Positions 17,402 to 25,743 of a stretch of DNA of 64,000 bases are shown piece after piece. The position numbers and the translations under genes were made by a program. Within the stretch, counting starts at the first letter, position 1; each line of letters opens with the position of its first letter. Origin of the DNA: Streptomyces typhae. Its GTDB lineage: Bacteria > Actinomycetota > Actinomycetes > Streptomycetales > Streptomycetaceae. A model generated the notes under the pieces. The model saw only the letters and a program-made list of their open reading frames with translations. It did no database searches and had not been told where the DNA came from. Location: positions 248,001 to 312,000 of the forward strand of contig NZ_WPNZ01000008.1 in NCBI RefSeq assembly GCF_009755605.1, given 5' to 3'.

Positions 17402-18058
17402 ATGGCTGCGGCTCAAGGACAACGGTCGGACGGCGCCGACGAGATGGACGGCGCACAGGGGGTGGCGGACACCGGTCCGCCGCCGTTTCGCGCTGCGGTC
17501 GAGGCGCTGCGCGGGGCACGGCTGCGGCCGCAGATCGAAATCGATCCGACACCGCCCCCGAAACGGCTCGCCCCGTACGCGTACGCCCTGGAGGCGGCGG
17601 TGGTCGAGGGCGACGAGGACCTGGCGGACGGACGCCTCGTGCTGCTGCACGACCCGGCGGGCCACGACGCCTGGAAGGGGACGTTCCGTCTGGTGACCCT
17701 GGTGCGGGCGGAGCTGGAGCCGGAGATGGCGGCGGACCCGCTGCTGCCGGAGGTGTGCTGGTCCTGGCTGACCGGGGCGCTGGGCGCGCGGGGCCTCGCG
17801 TGCGGGGAGCCGAGCGGGACGGTGACGCGGGCGGGCTCGCACTACTTCGGCGGGCTCGCCGAGCGCCCGCCCGCCTCGCAGATCGAGATCCGCGCGTCGT
17901 GGACGCCGCGCGAGTCGGCGGGCGGGGTGCCGGACACGGGGGCGCACCTGGTGGCGTGGTGCGATCTGCTGTGCCAGATCGCCGGGCTGCCGCCGGCCGC
18001 GGCGGCCGACGGCTCGGTGGTCTCGCTGCCGCAGCGGCGCGGCCCGCGCCCCACCTGA
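17402..18058 (+). CDS. DUF3000 family protein
   Basis: A 218-residue actinobacterial protein with PPPFRAAVEALRGARLRPQI, LAPYAYALEAAV, WSWLTGALGARG, GTVTRAGSHYFGG and ASQIEIRASWTP, all typical of DUF3000. Function unknown; members are cytoplasmic and usually lie next to hemE and rnd in actinobacteria, as here. The ATG at 17402 has no ribosome-binding site, and TAACCT at 17389-17394 ends seven bases before it, so the message is probably leaderless. Longer versions would run into the repeat array. Confidence 0.85.
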   Translation: MAAAQGQRSDGADEMDGAQGVADTGPPPFRAAVEALRGARLRPQIEIDPTPPPKRLAPYAYALEAAVVEGDEDLADGRLVLLHDPAGHDAWKGTFRLVTLVRAELEPEMAADPLLPEVCWSWLTGALGARGLACGEPSGTVTRAGSHYFGGLAERPPASQIEIRASWTPRESAGGVPDTGAHLVAWCDLLCQIAGLPPAAAADGSVVSLPQRRGPRPT

Positions 18059-18072
18059 AGGCCGCACAGGCC

Positions 18073-18149
18073 ACGCCCCCTGAGGGTGGTACAAGCTGCG
18101 CCCCCGGAGGGTGGTACAAGCCGCGCCCCCCTAGAGGGCGATACGGACC
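18073..18149. repeat. 25-bp tandem repeats
   Basis: Three copies of a unit like GCGCCCCCGGAGGGTGGTAC start at 18073, 18098 and 18123; the third is diverged. Confidence 0.75.
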
Positions 18150-18318
18150 GCGCCCCAGCGCGGGCGCGGCACGGCGGTGACCCCCGGGGTTGACGCAGCC
18201 GGGGGGAACGGCGCACAAGGAGCGGGGAGATGCGCCTGGTGAGAGGTTTTGATCGTCGAATGATCGATCACATGTCCGACTCGTCCGAATTGTTACTCAC
18301 CAAATCGTGATCATTCCC

Positions 18319-18346
18319 TAAAGGCGGGTGGCTTTGGTGCCGAAGA
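18319..18346 (+). promoter_or_regulatory. Sigma-WhiG-like promoter of whiI
   Basis: TAAA at 18319-18322, a 16-bp spacer, then GCCGAAGA at 18339-18346. The known sigma-WhiG consensus is TAAA-N15/16-GCCGATAA, so seven of eight bases of the second element match. This would give a leader of about 70 bases before the whiI start. Confidence 0.65.
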
Positions 18347-18424
18347 GGTTTGTGACCTTGAAACGCACGGTTCGTCCCGGCTTCATCCCCGCGCCGGCCG
18401 CGTTCCGCCACCCCAGGAGGCCTG

Positions 18425-19087
18425 GTGTCCGTTCTTCTCGAGCAGCCCGCAAGCCTGGTCGCCTACCGCCCGAACAAGCCGACCGCCATGGTCGTCGTGG
18501 CCGACCCCCGCGTCCGCTCCACCGTGACCCGCCATCTGTGGGCCCTCGGTGTACGTGACGTCATCGAGGCCTCGTCGATCGCGGAGGCTCGTCCCCGCAT
18601 CGGCAACCCCCGCGACATCTGCGTCGCGGACGTCCACCTTCCCGACGGCTCCGGCCTGACCCTCCTGTCCGAGACCCGCGCGGCGGGCTGGCCCAACGGG
18701 CTCGCGCTCTCCGCCGCCGACGACATCGGCGCCGTGCGCAACGCCCTCGCCGGCGGCGTCAAGGGCTACGTCGTCACCGGCACCCGTACCAACGTGGGGC
18801 TCCCCACCCGTCCCGGCGCCGCCCCCATCGGCTCCGCCGCCGCCCGTATGCACCGGCGCCCGCCGGGCACCCCGAGCCACCCGGGCGGCTACCGCGAGTT
18901 GTCGGGGCGCGAGGTGGAGGTGCTCCGCCTCGTCGCCGAGGGCCAGTCCAACAAGGCCATCGGCGTCTCGATGGGCCTGTCCGCACTGACCGTAAAGAGC
19001 CATCTCGCCCGCATCGCCCGCAAGCTCGGCACCGGCGACCGCGCGGGAATGGTCGCGGTGGCCCTGCGCACGGGCATCATCCACTGA
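18425..19087 (+). CDS. whiI: WhiI-like atypical orphan response regulator
   Basis: A 220-residue protein with a receiver domain (about 20-120) and a LuxR-type helix-turn-helix (155-215, ELSGREVEVLRLVAEGQSNKAIG). The receiver is atypical: the phospho-acceptor D69 (VADVHLPDGSG) is present, but the acidic pair is A26-D27 and the conserved Lys is replaced in GYVVTGTRT. WhiI of S. coelicolor is an orphan regulator needed for spore maturation, has an incomplete phosphorylation pocket and is expressed from a sigma-WhiG promoter. The matching promoter and gene order (DUF3000 before, rnd after) support the name. GTG follows AGGAGG. Confidence 0.85.
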   Translation: MSVLLEQPASLVAYRPNKPTAMVVVADPRVRSTVTRHLWALGVRDVIEASSIAEARPRIGNPRDICVADVHLPDGSGLTLLSETRAAGWPNGLALSAADDIGAVRNALAGGVKGYVVTGTRTNVGLPTRPGAAPIGSAAARMHRRPPGTPSHPGGYRELSGREVEVLRLVAEGQSNKAIGVSMGLSALTVKSHLARIARKLGTGDRAGMVAVALRTGIIH

Positions 19088-19107
19088 CTGATTTACACCC
19101 CCTCGCC

Positions 19108-19137
19108 GCCCGTCGACGTAACGTTCCGTCGACGGGC
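19108..19137 (+). terminator. Terminator hairpin after whiI
   Basis: GCCCGTCGACG and its perfect complement form 11-bp arms around an 8-nt loop between whiI and the ribonuclease D gene. Confidence 0.65.
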
Positions 19138-19165
19138 GCCGTGCGTTCACAGATACCCTTGACAG

Positions 19166-20461
19166 GTGACCGACGCCCAAGAGACCGCAGCAGACAGCTC
19201 ACTGCGAACCACCGGAGGCGCTCCTCCGGACGAAGGCGTCACAGGCGTCTCCGTCGAAGGGACACCGACCCCTCTCCTCGAACCGCGTGATGGCATCCCG
19301 CCGGTCGTCGCGGACCCCGATGCCCTCGCGCAGGTCATCGCGGCATTTGCCGCCGGTACGGGACCGGTGGCCGTGGACGCCGAGCGGGCCTCCGGGTACC
19401 GCTACGGACAGCGCGCGTATCTCGTCCAGCTCCGCCGCGAGGGCGCCGGCTCCGCGCTGATCGACCCCGTCGCCTGCCCCGACCTCTCCGGACTCGGCGA
19501 GGCGCTCGCCGGTGCCGAGTGGGTGCTGCACGCGGCCACCCAGGACCTGCCGTGCCTGCGGGAAATAGGCATGGTGCCGTCCGCCGTCTTCGACACCGAG
19601 CTGGCCGGACGGCTCGCCGGATTCCCGCGGGTCGGCCTCGGCGCCATGGTCGAGAGCGTCCTCGGGTACGTCCTGGAGAAGGGCCACTCCGCGGTCGACT
19701 GGTCCACGCGCCCGCTCCCCGAGCCCTGGCTGCGCTACGCCGCGCTCGACGTCGAGCTCCTCGTCGACCTGCGGGACGCCCTGGAGAAGGAGCTGGACCG
19801 GCAGGGGAAGCTGGAGTGGGCCCGCGAGGAGTTCGACGCGATCGCCTCGGCGCCGCCCGCCCCGCCCCGCAAGGACCCCTGGCGGCGCACGTCCGGCATG
19901 CACAAGGTGCGGCGACGGCGGCAGCTCGCCGTGGTGCGGGAGCTGTGGACGGCCCGGGACCGGATCGCCCAGCGGCGGGACGTCTCCCCCGGCAAGGTGC
20001 TCAGCGACGGGGCGATCGTGGAGGCCGCCCTGTCCCTGCCCCCGAACGTGCACGCGCTCACCGCGCTGCCCGGCTTCGGGCACCGGATGGGGCGGCGTCA
20101 GCTGGAGCAGTGGCAGGCCGCGGTCGAGCGCGCGAAGGCGCTGCCGGACGCGGAGCTGCCGCAGCCAGGACAGGCCGTGGCGGGCCCGCCGCCGCCGCGC
20201 TCGTGGGCCGACCGGGACCCGGCCGCCGCGGCCCGGCTCTCCGCCGCGCGGGCGGCGGTGTCGGCGCTCGCCGAGCAGCTCGGCATGCCGCAGGAGAACC
20301 TGATCACGCCGGACACGGTCCGGCGCGTCTGCTGGGAGCCCCCGGGCGACCTCTCCGCCGACTCCGTCGCCGGCGCGCTCGCCGCCCACGGCGCCCGCCC
20401 GTGGCAGATCACCCAGGTGACCCCGGTCCTCGCCAGGGCCCTCACGACTCCGGCCCCGTAG
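19166..20461 (+). CDS. rnd: Ribonuclease D (DEDD exonuclease with HRDC domain)
   Basis: A 431-residue protein. The 3'-5' exonuclease domain (about 45-230) shows the DEDD ligands: D-x-E in VAVDAERASGYRY, D in HAATQDLPCL, and Y-x(3)-D in LRYAALDVELLVDL. The HRDC domain (about 240-330) contains KVRRRRQLAVVRELWTARD and LPGFGHRMGRRQL; a C-terminal actinobacterial extension follows. The role is 3' trimming of structured RNAs. The GTG start is leaderless-like, with TACCCT at 19154-19159 ending six bases upstream. Confidence 0.88.
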   Translation: MTDAQETAADSSLRTTGGAPPDEGVTGVSVEGTPTPLLEPRDGIPPVVADPDALAQVIAAFAAGTGPVAVDAERASGYRYGQRAYLVQLRREGAGSALIDPVACPDLSGLGEALAGAEWVLHAATQDLPCLREIGMVPSAVFDTELAGRLAGFPRVGLGAMVESVLGYVLEKGHSAVDWSTRPLPEPWLRYAALDVELLVDLRDALEKELDRQGKLEWAREEFDAIASAPPAPPRKDPWRRTSGMHKVRRRRQLAVVRELWTARDRIAQRRDVSPGKVLSDGAIVEAALSLPPNVHALTALPGFGHRMGRRQLEQWQAAVERAKALPDAELPQPGQAVAGPPPPRSWADRDPAAAARLSAARAAVSALAEQLGMPQENLITPDTVRRVCWEPPGDLSADSVAGALAAHGARPWQITQVTPVLARALTTPAP

Positions 20462-20482
20462 GCGGGCGGCCCGAGTGCGCCC

Positions 20483-20517
20483 GCGCCCCCGGTGACCCGC
20501 GCGACCACCGGGGGCGC
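20483..20517 (+). terminator. Terminator hairpin after rnd
   Basis: GCGCCCCCGGTG and its perfect complement form 12-bp arms around an 11-nt loop, 21 bp after the stop codon. Confidence 0.7.
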
Positions 20518-20610
20518 CGTCGTCCCGCCGTCCTCATACCGTCCGCACGCCGTCGTCGAGGGGCGCGCGGACGTGTGACGTGCGCCTCTCCCGGGGGACC
20601 CTTGGCCTCA

Positions 20611-20630
20611 TAGTTACCGACAAGTAGCAT
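20611..20630. promoter_or_regulatory. Candidate operator upstream of fadA
   Basis: GTTACCGACAAGTAGC is a near-palindrome of the TTAC-N6-GTAA type that I associate with TetR-family regulators of acyl-CoA oxidation genes in actinobacteria. It lies about 55 bp before the fadA start. One arm position is mismatched. Confidence 0.4.
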
Positions 20631-20680
20631 GGGCCGAGGAAGCGCGCCGCAGGCGCACCGCACCCTGGAGGAGAGCCATC

Positions 20681-21907
20681 GTGCCTCGTACCGTCAGGGA
20701 CGTCGTCTTCGTCGACGGCGTCCGCACCCCGTTCGGCAAGGCGGGCCCCAAGGGCATCTACCACGAGACCCGCGCCGACGACATGATCGTCAAGGCGATC
20801 CGGGAGCTCCTTCGCCGCAACCCGGCCCTGGACCCCGCGAAGATCGACGAGGTCGCGGTGGCCGCGACCACGCAGATCGGCGACCAGGGGCTCACCATCG
20901 GCCGCACGGCCGGCATCCTCGCCGGACTCCCGCAGTCCGTGCCGGGCTACTCGGTGGACCGCATGTGCGCGGGCGCCCTGACGGCCGTCACCACCACGGC
21001 GGGGTCCATCGCCTTCGGCGCGTACGACGCCGTGATCGCCGGCGGTGTCGAGCACATGGGCCGCCACCCCATGGGTGAGGGCGTCGACCCCAACCCCCGC
21101 TTCGTGAGCGAGAAGCTGGTCGACGAGTCCGCCCTGTTCATGGGCATGACGGCGGAGAACCTGCACGACCGCTACCCCTCCATCACCAAGCGGCGCGCCG
21201 ACGAGTACGCGGTGCGCTCGCAGGAGAAGGCCGCCAAGGCGTACGCCAACGGCAAGATCCAGCAGGACCTGGTGCCGATCTCCGTACGCCGTACCAGCGA
21301 CGAGGCGGGAGAGACGGGCTGGGGCCTCGCCACCCAGGACGAGCCCATGCGGCCCGGCACCACCCTGGAGAACCTCGCGGGTCTGAAGACGCCGTTCCGT
21401 ACCCACGGCCGCGTCACCGCGGGCAACGCCGCCGGTCTCAACGACGGCGCCACCGCCTCGATCATCGCGTCCGAGGACTTCGCCCGCGAGCACGGCCTGC
21501 CCGTCAGGATGCGCCTGGTCTCCTACTCCTTCGCCGGGGTCGAGCCGGAGGTCATGGGCTACGGCCCCATCCCGGCCACGGAGAAGGCCCTGGCCCAGGC
21601 CGGTCTCTCCATCTCCGACATCGGTCTGTTCGAGATCAACGAGGCCTTCGCCGTACAGGTCCTCGCCTTCCTGGAGCACTACGGCATCGCCGACGACGAC
21701 GCCCGCGTCAACCAGTACGGCGGCGCCATCGCCTTCGGCCACCCCCTCGCCTCCTCCGGTGTCCGCCTGATGACGCAGCTCGCGCGGCAGTTCGAGGAGC
21801 AGCCCGAGGTCCGCTACGGCCTGACCACGATGTGCGTCGGCTTCGGCATGGGCGCCACGGTCATCTGGGAGAACCCGCACCACAAGGACGCCGGAGGCGA
21901 CAAGTGA
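20681..21907 (+). CDS. fadA: Acetyl-CoA C-acyltransferase (3-ketoacyl-CoA thiolase)
   Basis: A 408-residue thiolase that cleaves 3-ketoacyl-CoA with CoA, the last step of beta-oxidation. The nucleophile is C96 in YSVDRMCAGALTAV. The catalytic His is in GGAIAFGHPLASSGVR and the second Cys in TTMCVGFGMGATV. NEAFAVQVLAF is the usual NEAF motif. The GTG start follows GGAGGAGA by seven bases. The stop codon overlaps the fadB start as GTGA, so the two are translationally coupled. Confidence 0.93.
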   Translation: MPRTVRDVVFVDGVRTPFGKAGPKGIYHETRADDMIVKAIRELLRRNPALDPAKIDEVAVAATTQIGDQGLTIGRTAGILAGLPQSVPGYSVDRMCAGALTAVTTTAGSIAFGAYDAVIAGGVEHMGRHPMGEGVDPNPRFVSEKLVDESALFMGMTAENLHDRYPSITKRRADEYAVRSQEKAAKAYANGKIQQDLVPISVRRTSDEAGETGWGLATQDEPMRPGTTLENLAGLKTPFRTHGRVTAGNAAGLNDGATASIIASEDFAREHGLPVRMRLVSYSFAGVEPEVMGYGPIPATEKALAQAGLSISDIGLFEINEAFAVQVLAFLEHYGIADDDARVNQYGGAIAFGHPLASSGVRLMTQLARQFEEQPEVRYGLTTMCVGFGMGATVIWENPHHKDAGGDK

Positions 21908-24033
21908 GCACCACCACCGAGCTGTTGAAGGGTGCGGCCCAGCTGTTCCCCGACGAGGTCGTCACGCAGGCGCACGTACGCCACCTGGACCTCCCCGCGG
22001 GCGCGGGACGCTTCGCCCTGATCACCCTGGACAACGGCTTCGACCACACGAAGCCGACGACCTTCGGGCCGGGCTCGCTCGCGAACCTGAACGCCGCTCT
22101 CGACCAGGTCGAGAAGGAGGCGGCCGAGGGCACGATCGTCGGTGTCGGCATCACCGGCAAGCCGTTCATCTTCGCCGTCGGCGCCGACCTCAAGGGCGTC
22201 GAGATCCTCAAGCGCCACGAGGACGCGCTGGCCATCGGCAAGAGCGGCCACGACGTCTTCAAGCGCCTCGCGGGCCTGGCTGTGCCGACGTTCGCGTACT
22301 ACAACGGCGCCGCCATGGGCGGTGGCGTCGAGGTCGGCCTGCACTGCACGTACCGGACCGTGTCGAAGGCCCTCCCGGCCTTCTCTCTCCCCGAGGTCTT
22401 CCTCGGCCTCGTCCCGGGCTGGGGCGGCTGCACGCTGCTGCCGAACCTGATCGGCGCGGACCGTGCGGTTTCGGTCATCATCGAGAACTCGCTGAACCAG
22501 AACAAGCAGCTCAAGGGCAAGCAGGTCTTCGAGCTCGGCATCGCCGACGCGCTGTTCGAGGGCGCGGACTTCCTGGAGCAGTCGCTGGTGTGGACGGCGT
22601 CCGTCCTGAAGGGCGACGTCGAGGTCGAGCGGCCCGAGGTCGACCGCGGCGAGGCCTGGGACGCGGCGGTCGCCCGCGGCCGGGCCGTAGCGGACTCCAA
22701 GGTGCACGGCGCCGCCCCGGCCGCGTACCGCGCCCTGGAGATCGTCGCTGCCGCGAAGGACGGCGACCTCCAGAAGGGCTTCGACGCGGAGGACACCGCG
22801 CTCGCCGACCTCATCATGAGCGGTGAACTGCGCAGCGGCATCTACGCCTTCAACCTCGTGCAGAAGCGGGCCAAGCGCCCCGCGGGCGCCCCGGACAAGA
22901 ACCTGGCGCGGCCGGTCACCAAGGTCGGCGTCGTGGGTGCCGGTCTGATGGCCTCGCAGCTCGCGCTCCTCTTCCTGCGCCGCCTGGAGGTGCCGGTCGT
23001 CCTGACCGACATCGACCAGGAGCGTGTCGACAAGGGCGTGGGCTACGTCCACGAGGAGATCGACAAGCTGCTCCTCAAGGGCCGCGTCAACCAGGACAAG
23101 GCCAACCGTCTGAAGGCGCTGGTCTCCGGTGTCCTGGACAAGGCGGAGGGCTTCTCCGACGCGGACTTCGTCATCGAGGCGGTCTTCGAGGAGATCGGCG
23201 TCAAGCAGCAGGTGTTCGCGGAGGTGGAGGCGGTCGCCCCGGCGCACGCGATCTTCGCCACGAACACCTCGTCCCTCTCCGTCACGGAGATGGCATCGAA
23301 GCTGGCCCACCCCGAGCGGGTCGTCGGCTTCCACTTCTTCAACCCGGTCGCGATCCTGCCCCTCCTGGAGATCGTGCGCGGCGAGCAGACCGACGACGCC
23401 TCGCTGGCCACGGCCTTCGGTGTCGCCAAGAAGCTGAAGAAGACCGCGGTCCTGGTGAAGGACGCCCCGGCGTTCGTCGTGAACCGCGTCCTCACCCGCT
23501 TCATGGGCGAGATCCAGAACGTCATCGACGAGGGCACCCCGGTGCCGGTGGCTGAGAAGGCCGTCGAGCCGCTCGGCCTGCCGATGTCGCCCCTGGTCCT
23601 GCTCGAACTGGTCGGACCGGCCATCGGCCTGCACGTCTCGGAGACCCTCAACCGGTCCTTCCCGGACCGCTTCACGGTCTCCCCGAACCTGAAGGCCGTC
23701 GTCGAGGCGGGCAAGCGCGGCTTCTACGTGTACGACTCCGGCAAGCCGGAGCTCGACCCGGAGGTCGCCGCGCTCCTGAAGCAGGGCGACTCCGTCCTGA
23801 CCGAGGAGCAGGTGCGGGCCCGCGTGCTCGACGCGGTCGCCCAGGAGATCGGGCTCATGCTGGAGGAAGGTGTCGTCGCCGAGGCGCAGGACATCGACCT
23901 GTGCCTGATCACCGGTGCGGGCTGGCCCTTCCACCTGGGCGGTGTCACGCCGTACCTGGACCGTGAGGGCGTCAGCGAGCGCGTCAACGGCAAGCGGTTC
24001 CTGGAGCAGGGTGTGGCGAGCGTGCCCGCGTAG
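21904..24033 (+). CDS. fadB: Fatty acid oxidation multifunctional protein (hydratase/3-hydroxyacyl-CoA dehydrogenase)
   Basis: A 709-residue fusion enzyme. The enoyl-CoA hydratase domain (about 20-310) carries FIFAVGADLKGVE, GAAMGGGVEVGLHC and LPEVFLGLVPGWGG, with candidate catalytic E143 and E164. The NAD-binding 3-hydroxyacyl-CoA dehydrogenase domain starts at VTKVGVVGAGLMASQLALLF (near 338) and includes FATNTSSLSVTEMA and VGFHFFNPV; a C-terminal helical domain closes the protein. It performs hydration and NAD-dependent oxidation before FadA cleavage. The GTG at 21904 overlaps the fadA stop. A long terminator hairpin follows. Confidence 0.93.
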   Translation: MSTTTELLKGAAQLFPDEVVTQAHVRHLDLPAGAGRFALITLDNGFDHTKPTTFGPGSLANLNAALDQVEKEAAEGTIVGVGITGKPFIFAVGADLKGVEILKRHEDALAIGKSGHDVFKRLAGLAVPTFAYYNGAAMGGGVEVGLHCTYRTVSKALPAFSLPEVFLGLVPGWGGCTLLPNLIGADRAVSVIIENSLNQNKQLKGKQVFELGIADALFEGADFLEQSLVWTASVLKGDVEVERPEVDRGEAWDAAVARGRAVADSKVHGAAPAAYRALEIVAAAKDGDLQKGFDAEDTALADLIMSGELRSGIYAFNLVQKRAKRPAGAPDKNLARPVTKVGVVGAGLMASQLALLFLRRLEVPVVLTDIDQERVDKGVGYVHEEIDKLLLKGRVNQDKANRLKALVSGVLDKAEGFSDADFVIEAVFEEIGVKQQVFAEVEAVAPAHAIFATNTSSLSVTEMASKLAHPERVVGFHFFNPVAILPLLEIVRGEQTDDASLATAFGVAKKLKKTAVLVKDAPAFVVNRVLTRFMGEIQNVIDEGTPVPVAEKAVEPLGLPMSPLVLLELVGPAIGLHVSETLNRSFPDRFTVSPNLKAVVEAGKRGFYVYDSGKPELDPEVAALLKQGDSVLTEEQVRARVLDAVAQEIGLMLEEGVVAEAQDIDLCLITGAGWPFHLGGVTPYLDREGVSERVNGKRFLEQGVASVPA

Positions 24034-24051
24034 GCGGTCGTATGAGCGTGG

Positions 24052-24090
24052 GGTGCCCGGTACGTCGTACGCGACGACGTACCGGGCACC
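24052..24090. terminator. Bidirectional terminator after fadAB
   Basis: GGTGCCCGGTACGTCGT and its perfect complement form 17-bp arms around a 5-nt loop, between the convergent fadB and propeller-like genes. It is the strongest hairpin in the window. Confidence 0.85.
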
Positions 24091-24099
24091 TTCGCGTAC

Positions 24100-25161
24100 T
24101 CAGACGGTGGCGGCCTGTTCCCAGGGCCTGAGGGCGAGGCCGGGTTCGTCCTTGCGGTGGGTGAGGCGCAGGGCGCCGGTGCCGGGGACGAAGGTCGCCG
24201 CGACCACCCGGCCCGCCGGGTCGCTCGCGAGCGAGACCCGTGCGTCGATCGGCAGGGCGGGGCCCGACTCGGTCCACCAGGCTCCGGCCGACTCCAGTTC
24301 GGTCGGATACGCGGCGAAGGCGACGCGGCCGCTCTCGGCGCGCTGGGCCAGCAAGGTGCAGTCGTGGCCGTCGAGTTCGCAGCGCAGCGCGGACACCGGG
24401 CCGGGCCCTGCCGCCGTCAGGAGGCGGACGGGTCCGTCGGCGGCGGGTCCGCGCCACGCGCACAGCCGGCCGCTCTCGTCCGTGAAGTAGAGGGTGGTGT
24501 GTTCGGCGGACGTGGCGAGGGCGCGCAGGGTGCCGGGGCGGGCGCGGACCGCGAGCGGGTCGCCGTCCAGGGCGGGGATCGCGCCGGGCGAGGCCTGGCG
24601 CCAGCGCAGGATGCCGTCGGGGGTGGCCGCGTACGCCGTGACGAGGCCGGACTCCCCCGTGACCGCGGTGACGGGGCCCTCCACGCCCTTGCCCTTGAGG
24701 TCGCGCCACGGCCCCCAGCCGCCCTTCTCCTTCTGGCCGCGCATGCTGAGGCCGCCGCCGCGGTTGGGGACGAAGACGTGGGCGCGGCCCTGGGCGTCGA
24801 CGGTCACGGCGGGCACGCCGGTGCTCTCGCCCTTCTTGTTCGGGTGGCCGAGCGGGTTCCAGTCGAGGGCGGTGAGGTGCGGCTGGAAGTGCGTGGAGTG
24901 CACGAGGCCGGACTCGCCGGGGACGGTGGGGCGCCACGACACGAGGTGGACGTAGGCGTCGGTGCCCTGGCCCACGGCGAGGACGGGGTGCACGCGCTGG
25001 TCGCCGCCGACGGGGCGGGGGGCCGTCCAGGGCCCGCCGGGCCGCCGCTGGGTGCGGCAGACCACGGCGTCGTTCTCGCACGCGTACACGGCGAGCCTGC
25101 CGTCGCGTGCGCGTATGAGCCAGTCGCCGTTCACGGTCGGTGGGGGGAGGGCTGGGGGCAT
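24100..25161 (-). CDS. Hypothetical beta-propeller-like protein
   Basis: A 353-residue protein built of repeated blades in which a Trp-Gly/Pro stretch alternates with short strands: GGPWTAPRPVGG, LTALDWNPLGHP, GGWGPWRDLKGKGVEG, GILRWRQASPG, CAWRGPAADGP, AGAWWTESGPALP. This resembles PLL- or tectonin-type lectin propellers, with about seven blades. No signal peptide is evident (start MPPALPPPTVNGDWL), so it is probably cytoplasmic. No enzyme motif is visible; the role is unknown and the fold is my inference from the repeat pattern. Confidence 0.65.
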   Translation of the reverse strand: MPPALPPPTVNGDWLIRARDGRLAVYACENDAVVCRTQRRPGGPWTAPRPVGGDQRVHPVLAVGQGTDAYVHLVSWRPTVPGESGLVHSTHFQPHLTALDWNPLGHPNKKGESTGVPAVTVDAQGRAHVFVPNRGGGLSMRGQKEKGGWGPWRDLKGKGVEGPVTAVTGESGLVTAYAATPDGILRWRQASPGAIPALDGDPLAVRARPGTLRALATSAEHTTLYFTDESGRLCAWRGPAADGPVRLLTAAGPGPVSALRCELDGHDCTLLAQRAESGRVAFAAYPTELESAGAWWTESGPALPIDARVSLASDPAGRVVAATFVPGTGALRLTHRKDEPGLALRPWEQAATV

Positions 25162-25257
25162 GCGGCGTTCCGGGGGCGGGGCCAGTGAGGTCAGGTCACT
25201 GCAACTCTAATGGGCGTGGTGGGGGTGGGTGCACCCGGGCGTGCGAGGCTTGGCCAC

Positions 25258-25629
25258 ATGGAGACTGTGACCCTTGTCGTGGACGGCGCCAATGTGGTGG
25301 GTTCCGTGCCCGACGGGTGGTGGCGGGACCGGCGGGGGGCGGCGGAGCGGCTGCGGGACCGGCTCGTTCCGCTCGCCTCGCTCGGGCTGCCGCCGGAGCT
25401 TCCCGGGCCGCTCGACGTCGTGCTCGTCGTGGAGGGGCAGGCGCGCGGGGTCGACTCCGTCGAGGGGGTACGGGTGGACTCCGCGCCCGCGAGCGGGGAC
25501 GACCGCATCGTGGAACTCGTCGCCGGGGTCCCCGGACCCTGCGTGGTCGCCACGGCGGACCGTGAACTCCGGCGGCGGGTGGGGGCGCTGGGCGCCGAGT
25601 GCGTGGGCCCCCGGGCGGTACGGGGCTGA
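25258..25629 (+). CDS. NYN/PIN-like domain protein
   Basis: A 123-residue protein covering a minimal PIN-like nuclease fold: VTLVVDGANVVGS at the N-terminus supplies the first acidic residue, VVLVVEGQARG and SGDDRIVELVA the middle ones, and CVVATADRELRRRVGALGAE the last Asp. NYN proteins are metal-dependent ribonuclease candidates, so an RNA-processing role is possible; no partner is apparent. The ATG at 25258 fits the fold start. No ribosome-binding site is seen; GAGGCT just upstream may be a -10 for a leaderless message. Confidence 0.78.
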   Translation: METVTLVVDGANVVGSVPDGWWRDRRGAAERLRDRLVPLASLGLPPELPGPLDVVLVVEGQARGVDSVEGVRVDSAPASGDDRIVELVAGVPGPCVVATADRELRRRVGALGAECVGPRAVRG

Positions 25630-25704
25630 CCCCACGGCCCGGGGACCGGCGGCCGTGCCCTGTGCCCACCCGTGCCGCTTCTGGCGGCCCGGTTGCCCAC
25701 AGGG

Positions 25705-25736
25705 GGGTGGGTGTCCGCCGCGGCGGGCACCCACCC
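25705..25736. terminator. Bidirectional terminator
   Basis: GGGTGGGTG pairs with CACCCACCC, and an inner CCGCCG/CGGCGG extends the stem after one mismatch. It lies between the convergent NYN and NlpC/P60 genes. Confidence 0.7.
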
Positions 25737-25743
25737 GGCAGGG

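Larger units (their letters stand above)
18059..18424. other. Gene-free stretch between DUF3000 and whiI
   Basis: It holds three 25-bp tandem repeats (18073-18149), a palindrome TGATCGATCA at 18261-18270 in an AT-rich patch, and a sigma-WhiG-like promoter (18319-18346). No gene seen. Confidence 0.65.

Noticed and set aside
21814..23934. 706-codon frame antisense to fadB
   Set aside because: Mirror of the fadB coding sequence; low-complexity Asp/Val/Leu composition.
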